Below, in pieces: positions 57,253-64,000 of a stretch of DNA of 64,000 nucleotides. The notes below the pieces were generated by a model. The model was given only the letters and a program-made list of their open reading frames with translations, was not told the origin of the DNA and did not search any database. The translations under genes were made by a program, and so were the position numbers. The DNA is from Pseudeuparius sepicola (taxonomy: Eukaryota; Arthropoda; Insecta; Coleoptera; Anthribidae), in the NCBI GenBank assembly GCA_963920635.1, contig OY987298.1, positions 39,277,787-39,341,786 on the forward strand, given 5' to 3'. Position 1 is the stretch's first letter, and each line of letters starts with the position of its first letter.

Positions 57253-57498
57253 ATGTTAGATCTAGTCCATAGTTTGAATCAAAACATAAGTAGTTTTTGT
57301 AAAATCAGTACCGTAAATTTTAGTTTAAGTGTAAAAACCAATTCGGAAAAAAAGAAAAAAGCTTCAGTTCAAGCGAGTTGGTATTGCTTTGTGTGTCAAA
57401 AACATCGGGTCCGTGATATGCGTCTCTGCGTCATTTGTAACCGTTATACGTTCATGAGGAGTGTGTAGGATTATCCAAAGAAGATGACATTTCATGAT
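57253..57498 (+). pseudogene. Pogo/Tigger-like transposase, Cys-rich C-terminal fragment
   Basis: The second half of the frame reads WYCFVCQKHRVRDMRLCVIC, and after a frameshift at about 57450 the remainder fits YVHEECVGLS, ending at a TGA near 57498. A C-x2-C ... C-x2-C ... H-x2-C pattern of PHD-like type is found at the C-terminus of several pogo/Tigger (CENP-B-related) transposases. The upstream half is Lys/Ser-rich and not recognised. No DDE core is visible, so the family call is moderate. A host zinc-finger exon is a less likely alternative because of the frameshift. Confidence 0.45.
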
Positions 57499-57915
57499 TC
57501 ATAAAATTTTGAAAAATATTTAAGAAGCTGTACAAAATCGAACGTTAATATGGCGTTATTTTAAATTCTAAATACGTAATATATTTCACATATTCTAAGA
57601 TTAGAGATACCATCCCACACTCACCTAGCGGGCTTTCAGAAATCTGTAAAAATTTGGAGTAATTTTTTTATTTTTTGACGCCTTTTATGCCAACTGGGTA
57701 CAATTAATATTCTTCAAATTGAATTTGAATAAAGTCCCTAAATATACACAGAAACAAGAACATAAACAAACTCTTTAAAAAACAAACAATTCATTAAAAA
57801 ATAAATAAAATACGCTTAAACAAAAACAAATAACTTAAAAATACTTTAACAACTGGAAAAGGCAGCACCGGTTAGAAAAAGAAGAAATTTAGAGATAACT
57901 ATTGAAAATAAGCTA
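57499..57915. other. AT-rich region, nothing recognised
   Basis: Non-coding, with A-rich runs at 57775-57840. Confidence 0.4.
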
Positions 57916-57917
57916 TA

Positions 57918-58930
57918 GGGTAGACTGGGGTAAGTGTCAAGCAAAAATTAAGAGTGTATCATTCAGTAGGGAAAAAAATTACAGTTTACTTAGAACATTT
58001 GTTTTTGCTGGACGGACTTCTTAGGGATTTATATGCCTTATGCTGCAACATGAAAGAACCAGCTAACATTGAGATCAAGTTATGATAAAAAATATTTTGG
58101 TGTCCGACATTTTACACTTACCCCAACAAGGGGTAAGTGTAAAATGGGTCAGGAAACACTACAGAGTGTATTTCTATTTTCACTGGGGTAAGTGTAGAAC
58201 ATTGCCATAATCAAGACAAACACTTAACACTTTGAATCAAACAAATATCTTTATTAGAAAATAAGTTACAAACTTTTCTGTCGTATATAACAGAGCAAAA
58301 ATAAAATAACTCATTTCTGTCCTAAAAGGCAATTATTTATATTTAAGTATGTTAAAAATAAATAAAAAAAAATACCTAAGTAAATAAAAATTATAATATT
58401 TAAAAATAGTGTCTTTTAGGTACCTATATAATAAGAACTTCGTAAATTAGCAGTGTAGAGAAATGGGTTCTATAGTATGTTGTTCTATAGAATGTTTACA
58501 CTTCCCCTTGCCTTATTTTTGAAGGGGTAAGTGTAAAACTACCTAGAATGCTTCTAAATTATAATTTAAATGGATAATTTATTAGGCTCACTAATAAATT
58601 ATCCATTTAATTATATTAGTGAGCCTCTAAAACATTGTTTGTTAGATAATATGAATACAAGAAACCAAAAAGAACTTACCTTTTTTTACTTTAAAATTAA
58701 GAATTTTTGAAATGCGTTTATCCTTAAAATCGAAGTGACAGCTAGAGGTTAGTATTTACAAGAAAATGCTAGGCAACCAAAAATACATATTGATGTTTTG
58801 CGTGTTGATAGGCTTTCAGGGCGTATAATTTAATGCTATGGGTAACTCATCTGTTTCCTATTAATATTTTTCTTCTTTTGGCACACCTGTTTTACACTTA
58901 CCCTATTTATACACTTGCCCCAGTCTACCC
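57918..58930. mobile_element. Non-autonomous TA-target transposon with repeated GGGGTAAGTGT motif
   Basis: Perfect or near-perfect inverted ends GGGTAGACTGGGGTAAGTGT and ACACTTGCCCCAGTCTACCC, flanked by TA on both sides (57916-57917 and 58931-58932). The subterminal GGGGTAAGTGTAAAA recurs inside in both orientations, including a perfect inverted pair at about 58113-58148 and single copies near 58185, 58534 and 58890. Another palindrome, AATAAATTATCCATTTAAT with its mirror, is at 58570-58625. No transposase. Confidence 0.8.
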
Positions 58931-58932
58931 TA

Positions 58933-60019
58933 ATTCAGGAAAATAATTAAAATAAATAAAATAATTAAGTTGAAGGAGTTCTCATTAGCAATTTTAATAA
59001 GTTTAGGTCAACCCGGTATGTAACAGAGCATTGCGAGTTTTTTAATTGCCTTTTTTTACTCCGTATAGAAGAAACCTTGTTCGTCGGGAACCTGGCTTCC
59101 CTGCTCATAATAGAGTTACAGTAGCGAGACATTCCTTCTCCGCGCGCATTAAACGATAAATGTGTACAGGCAACGAGATCTTATCTGGGACCAAGCGCGA
59201 TAATGCATTGTTGAATTGTCGCAAAAACGTCGCACTTAAGAGCAATACCCTCTCAGTTCCACAATACCAACGTAAAAAGAAGCAAACGGCCCTACTCCGG
59301 AGAAAAGTGCACAAAAATATCTGTGCCGCACAAAACGACCGACGAGCCTGCTAAATTTCTCGAAAGTAATTAACGAACCATCAGCCGAGTAAAACCTGTT
59401 CAATGACCACAAATCGCGAGTTGCGCTCCGCGGATGCCTACTTGCAAATTCGGGGGTCTATTCTTGTGCAATTTCGGTCATTGTTCGGATTTCGGTCGCT
59501 CGCCGAATTCGTCGCAAAAATAATATAGGTTCAACGGACAAAGTGGACGAAAAAGAGTCATTATCCTTGATATATCCTCTGTTGGATAAATATAGCATAT
59601 ATACACGACACATGATAACCCAATACCTACTTCAATGCGAGACTGCATCAAATCTAACCACAGTTAGGTAACGATATTATAGGAATGGATAACTCACGCT
59701 AATATAAATAACTCTGTTTTATTTTGCTTCTACATTAGCGGGGGGGGGGGGGAGAAGACGAGGTAATTTGTTTACATTGGCATTTCTTAAATTCAGTCTG
59801 TTCTATTTTGTAATGAATAATAAATTAGTAACAGTCTGTAAGAATATATCCATAATAAGAAATCGAATAAGCATAAGAGAGATGGGTATGAAGGTGACGT
59901 TGCCACTACTTCCTAACACAACTGAAGCGGCTCAACCCATCGCGGTGAGGGGGCACTAATCTCAAGTAAGTTCTCCTTACTTCTACTAATCGATTAGGTG
60001 GGAAATCCCTCAGTGGAGG
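58933..60019. other. Region without a recognised gene
   Basis: Contains a moderately GC-rich, CpG-bearing stretch at about 59380-59520 that could be regulatory, overlapping frames at 59105-59354 on both strands without domains, and a G run of about 14 bases at about 59740. Confidence 0.4.
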
Positions 60020-60023
60020 CGCG

Positions 60024-60220
60024 AGTTATGTTCATCGACCCCACAGCACACCGACCTGGACGAAAACCCCGAATCAGCGGAATCAGCTTTTTATTTTTCG
60101 TACACCGCATTTCCAATTTATATAAATATCGCGACCGCAATTAATCGATCAGTAATAGTTTATACCCTACGTTCAATAAACCTTTTTAAAAACGAAGATT
60201 TTCGACCCCGGAACATAACT
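60024..60220 (+). mobile_element. Solo LTR, Ty3/gypsy (errantivirus-type)
   Basis: Inverted ends AGTTATGTTC and GAACATAACT enclose 197 bp and are flanked by a perfect 4-bp duplication CGCG (60020-60023 and 60221-60224). Inside, in the plus direction, lie a TATA-like TTTATATAAATAT (60117) and AATAAA (60175), the order expected for U3-R-U5. AGTTA...TAACT ends with a 4-bp alternating purine-pyrimidine target are characteristic of gypsy-type errantiviruses. No internal coding sequence remains: recombination between two LTRs removed it. Confidence 0.75.
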
Positions 60221-60224
60221 CGCG

Positions 60225-60675
60225 GCACTGCCACCTCTACTATCCAATTTGCCCGTGCCTCACCCCACCACCTCCCATTGTTTCATTTTCTGATTATAAT
60301 ATTTTATTATAATCACATTCCATTTGCTATTCGCTCGTGTCTCTCAATACTCCCTACTCTGGTTGTGACGTTTTATGGATCTCAAGTATTAGCAACCTCG
60401 CATTTTACCTATCCCTTTTCTACTTATTTGATTTCTCATTATGGGTATATTCTTGCATATTGTTCGCCACACGACACCTTTAGAACCGCCACATCAGTAT
60501 GTTTTGCATGGGCGCCCGCAGATAAAATAGTCAAATTCAAACTTTATTATTTACTCTTATATTTTGTACCTTGATAAACAACTTTTTCCAAATTTTCTTG
60601 TATGTTTAGGATTTAATATATTTTTGATTTCTATCATTTTTATAACCTAAGAAATTTGTCATATTTCTAACCTAA
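60225..60675. other. AT-rich region, nothing recognised
   Basis: A 98-codon plus-strand frame (60278-60574) is hydrophobic but matches no known family to my eye. Probably a chance frame. Confidence 0.4.
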
Positions 60676-61279
60676 AAATAGTATATTTCATTACGAGTCT
60701 GGAAATAAAGATTTTTCCGTGCGCGCGTGACAAATTCCCGTGTTCGGCTGCGCCTCACACGGGAAGTCATGCAAGCACGGAAAAATCTATTTCTGGACGT
60801 GTAATGAACGATATTTTTTATTATACTTCTTTGAAAACGGAAACTTAAAACATTTTATCGGCATTTTATAATAAATTTAATTGACAAAAAATAAACAATG
60901 CAGACAATATAGTGTTTGGTATGTATGATGCGTTTCCACGGTTACTCTCAAATTATTTCAAAGGTGCTTTGTTGTAAATTAGTTATTGTCAGATAAGGTG
61001 AATAAAACGTCAAAAATATTACAGAAATGTATCTAAATATCGAAACACTTACGAATTAAAATACAAAATAGGTATATGTTAAATATCAGAAAGCATTCTT
61101 AAATTTAGTTTACTTTGCTGTATATTTCTATTTTAAAGCCATATATTCGGTATTTTTATTCAGCGCACGGAAAGTTTTTCCATGCGCTGTTTCCGTGCGT
61201 TAGCCCGAAAAAAAACATTTTTCATTATTGCTAAAACAGATGAAAATAAGGTGTTTTCAAAGAAGTATAATAAAAATAT
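60676..61279. repeat. Palindrome followed by inverted-repeat element
   Basis: 60676-60820 folds back on itself (TTCATTAC, TCTGGAAATA, ATTTTTCCGTGC with complements, and CCGTGT/ACACGG near the centre). A second inverted repeat of 27-28 bp starts at 60812 (TATTATACTTCTTTGAAAAC) and closes at 61253-61279. Within it the TTTCCGTGCG motif recurs near 61185. The two may be parts of one MITE. Confidence 0.55.
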
Positions 61280-61283
61280 TTTT

Positions 61284-61724
61284 TTGTTTCTTCCAAGTTT
61301 TCACATCGGTTGTTATGTAAATATTTATTGTCATTTTTGATTTACAATTTTTCTACAAACGACGTAAAAAATAAATTTTCCACTATATTTACCACTTTTT
61401 TGGCCATTTTTACATCTATAAATCGGAGAATATGTATTAATGATACTTCCATTAGTTAATTGTAAGTATATTTCTTTTCGCTTTTGATATATTTTTTTCA
61501 AAATAAATTTGAACTTATAGCCCTGAAGAAGCTCTCAATCCAGAGCGAAAGCTTGGAAATAACAAATTTGGTAATGATATTATAAATAAACGGCTCTCTG
61601 GCTGGAAAACCTGTTATTTAGTACCACCTATAAAAATTACATTACATCAGCTGTTACCTTTTAACACTTATTTATTATTTTTGTTTATTTCAAACACGTT
61701 TTAATTTTATTTTTTTATTTTTTT
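61284..61724. other. Region with a ribozyme-like CTGAAGA...GAAA stem
   Basis: AT-rich DNA. At 61523-61550 CTGAAGA is followed by a GCTCT/AGAGC stem and GAAA, the order of a hammerhead core, but no matching stem III, cleavage triplet or stem I could be found. The piece may be part of the 3' end of an unknown retroelement. Confidence 0.35.
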
Positions 61725-62170
61725 TTATAGTAGCTTTATAGAACCTCAACTGAGATATCTAATAGTACGTTGGGGCAATGGGCCAAAGTATCTACTCGAT
61801 AAAATACAAAGAGTGCAAAATAAATCTGTTAAGTTTATTTACACACTTTAGTATGATACATCGAGTGATGCTATATATAAAAATGACAGTATTATGAATG
61901 TTGGTCAATTGAAAAGGTATAAACAAATTAAATTTGTCAAATGTATTAAGTTGGATTGTATAAAAACTAATTTGAGGGCAAAACTGATGCAAACTAAAGA
62001 TTGTCATAATTATGTATTAAGAAATTAGTATATGTTAAGAAATTCTTTGGTAAGGACAAAAAAGTGTTAAAGCTCTCCATTATATGGAGCTATAAATTCC
62101 TTTAATCAGGCTCCAAAAATGTTTTTTGTGAACTGTTTTTTGGGTCATAAATAAATAAATTAAAAAAAAT
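61725..62170 (+). pseudogene. Non-LTR reverse transcriptase, C-terminal fragment, 5'-truncated LINE
   Basis: An open stretch without ATG starts at about 61727 and reads IEPQLRYLIVRWGN, then YLLDKIQRVQNKSVKFIYTL. After one in-frame TAG it continues YDTSSDAIYKNDSIMNVGQL, KRYKQIKFVKCIKLDCIKTN and so on to a TAG near 62026. The order L-Y-G-x-WG then KIQRVQNK is typical of the thumb region after the LINE palm. The element ends in an A-rich tail with ATAAATAAATAAA at about 62148-62170. One premature stop and a truncated 5' end mark it as dead. Confidence 0.72.
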
Positions 62171-64000
62171 ATTTATCGTTAGGAAAGCTAATATTAAAAT
62201 AGCATCATTCGTGAACGAAACAACACTACAACAAAAAATATCAAATCCTAAACGAAACAAAAAATAAATATTTCTCGGTATCTCCGATTAAATATGGGAT
62301 AATATACTCTTTGGAAAATTAACACAAAACAAACACCAATTATCACCAATGTTAGCTAAGTCTACCGCATAGATATATTGTGTAAGTATGTACAATGTAG
62401 GTATAACAAAAAATATTATATCCTAAATAAAACAAAAAATAAATATATATTTACAATATAACCTAAATCGTATAAAAGAACTAAAAACCTTGAATGTGCC
62501 AACAATAACATCTTTTTAAATTCACGAAACAAAACAGTTGCATTTGGTAATGTATCTAGGTAGGTATTCCTATATATCGGTGGGTCAAACCATAAGAACT
62601 ACCAATAAACCCGCATTCTATACAGGGTCGCTGTTGTCGCGCAGCCAAGCATCGATAATTTGGGGCTTTAGTCGTCCACAAACGGTTTCGTAATGTAAAA
62701 AGGGAGAAAAAATGACTAGATTTTTTTCCATTGCGCACTCTTGATTTTCTCAAAATTGACATAACTATTCTTGTCATTACAGAAAGATCTTATGCATGCG
62801 CAGATAAAATAATGGGACCATTTACGTTGTAGAATGTAAAAGAGAAGTTGATAATGATTTTTTTTTTCATTGCACTTAATTTAAAAAGATAGGCTATATC
62901 CGATAAGCTTTGGTACAAAATGCATTACACACATATACAATTTTCTCAATGATTTAGATCTGTAACGACGGAACTACTAATTTTACAACATATAATATGT
63001 AGCAATGTTTCCGACTGATATGCATTGCAAATTAACTAATTTCCTTTACATACTAGATGCCAGTAGTTATCAATGGTGTTGTCTTTCCTCTTGTGAAACC
63101 TGTGATTAAAAACGAGGTAATTCATATATTTTGCTTCATACTGAGATTCCCAGATTGCATATTTATTCGGGTATCCAAAATACAATTATAATGAAATTGG
63201 CATCATATGGTCTTAATGAAAATGTTGAGCTTTATCAAAAGCATAGGTGACCTTCATATCTAGTAGAGTAGGGTTGTTCACAAAATGTCAAAATCAAGAA
63301 CGGCCAAAGTCAAATTTTGCATATGGAACTAATTTTTAATTCGGAATAGTAACTTAAATCAACAATAAATATTTTATTGATTTTTCAACACTGAAAATAT
63401 GCTATAAATTACTTCCTAACCAAACAGGGATAGATCCCAAATTATCAAATTATTTCAACTCAGAAATTACTCGTCTTTCACACCCCTATTTTCACTTATT
63501 TTGGGACACGCTGCTGTTAACTCTTTTTTGTCTTGTGTTGGGTAATATAAATAACAGATAGTAGTAGGTACGAAAATACTTTTCATTTTATCAATGAATA
63601 TAAAAAGTCGCTAATATTTTATGTAGTTTGTTGTACACCTAAACAAATTGGAGAGACTTTGGTGGCAATTAGTGAACTTCAAATAAATATTTCCCAGATG
63701 GCAATTTGTTGTAATTTGTTTGCTCGGATTTATCGCTGGGCTGGAGAAAAACGCAAACCGAACGCTGGGCATGCTAAATGCATGCATGCAACGGTTGTGT
63801 ATCGAAAACGCGATAACTCGCTCCGTATGAGTAATTATTGCTTAGTCGGTGCCATAATTTAGGTTTTTTCTTACACATGCCGGGTGTTAAATTATCAATT
63901 TTAGATTAAGATTTGCTGAGGTAGATGCAATTCAATAATTGCTTCGTTCGCTCTCCCGCCACATGGTTCCAAGGTTAAATGGGTTCTGAGAAATCTGGTT
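62171..64000. other. AT-rich region to window end, nothing recognised
   Basis: No gene. TATACAGGGTCGCTG at 62619 looks like another transposon end, and frames at 62556-62777 and 63659-63862 show no domain. Confidence 0.45.

Noticed and set aside
60278..60574. 98-codon hydrophobic frame as a membrane protein
   Set aside because: AT-rich DNA gives hydrophobic chance frames. No signal, domain or context supports it.

Overview
This window is a piece of an AT-rich nuclear genome, most likely from an arthropod, probably an insect. It has no operons, no dense coding and no recognisable host exon. It carries several animal-type transposon lineages (hAT, piggyBac, Tc1/mariner-like TA-target MITEs, Ty3/gypsy, Jockey-group LINEs), a tRNA-derived Pol III unit and a satellite array. 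The order within insects cannot be set from the sequence. The best reading is intergenic or long-intron DNA built up by nested transposon insertion.

Layout. 1-9200: the end of a foldback (family A), an unclassified DNA transposon (family B, 1282-3769) split by a complete non-autonomous hAT element (2081-3210, 8-bp target duplication), a second complete hAT-type element (4722-5729) and two long foldbacks (6079-7320, 8078-9182). 9200-18400: a foldback and a small hairpin MITE sharing one TA (11273-12265), a decayed Ty3/gypsy pol (12810-13530), a full family A foldback (15255-16093) and six head-to-tail copies of a 178-bp satellite (16218-17285). 18400-24550: MITE ends, family A copy three, and a 5'-truncated LINE with RT and RNase H (22853-24545). 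27700-30360: a tRNA-like Pol III unit with a duplicated D arm inside inverted repeats, then a transposon with reiterated subterminal motifs (28923-30357). A foldback sits inside that transposon, and each of its arms carries a hammerhead-ribozyme motif. 31700-41500: a hAT relic (31703-32856), a piggyBac relic (35611-36782), a transposon with A-rich iterated ends (37573-39291), a 330-bp tandem duplication full of a GTGCGGAAAAGT motif, and one unidentified reading frame on the minus strand (41217-41457). 43000-64000: mostly AT-rich DNA with a possible enhancer, a CpG-rich patch, two LINE fragments, the longest foldback (51243-52481, inserted in another MITE at a TA), family B copy two, a pogo/Tigger-like relic, a MITE with reiterated GGGGTAAGTGT motifs and a solo LTR with a 4-bp target duplication.

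No element looks able to move by itself, since every transposase or polymerase frame is truncated, frameshifted or missing catalytic residues. The most unusual content is non-coding: hammerhead motifs on opposite strands of one foldback, the tRNA-like unit in an inverted repeat, the homogenised satellite, and many palindromes that would give double-stranded RNA if transcribed. All calls come from reading the sequence. Family names rest on motif recognition, not on database searches.
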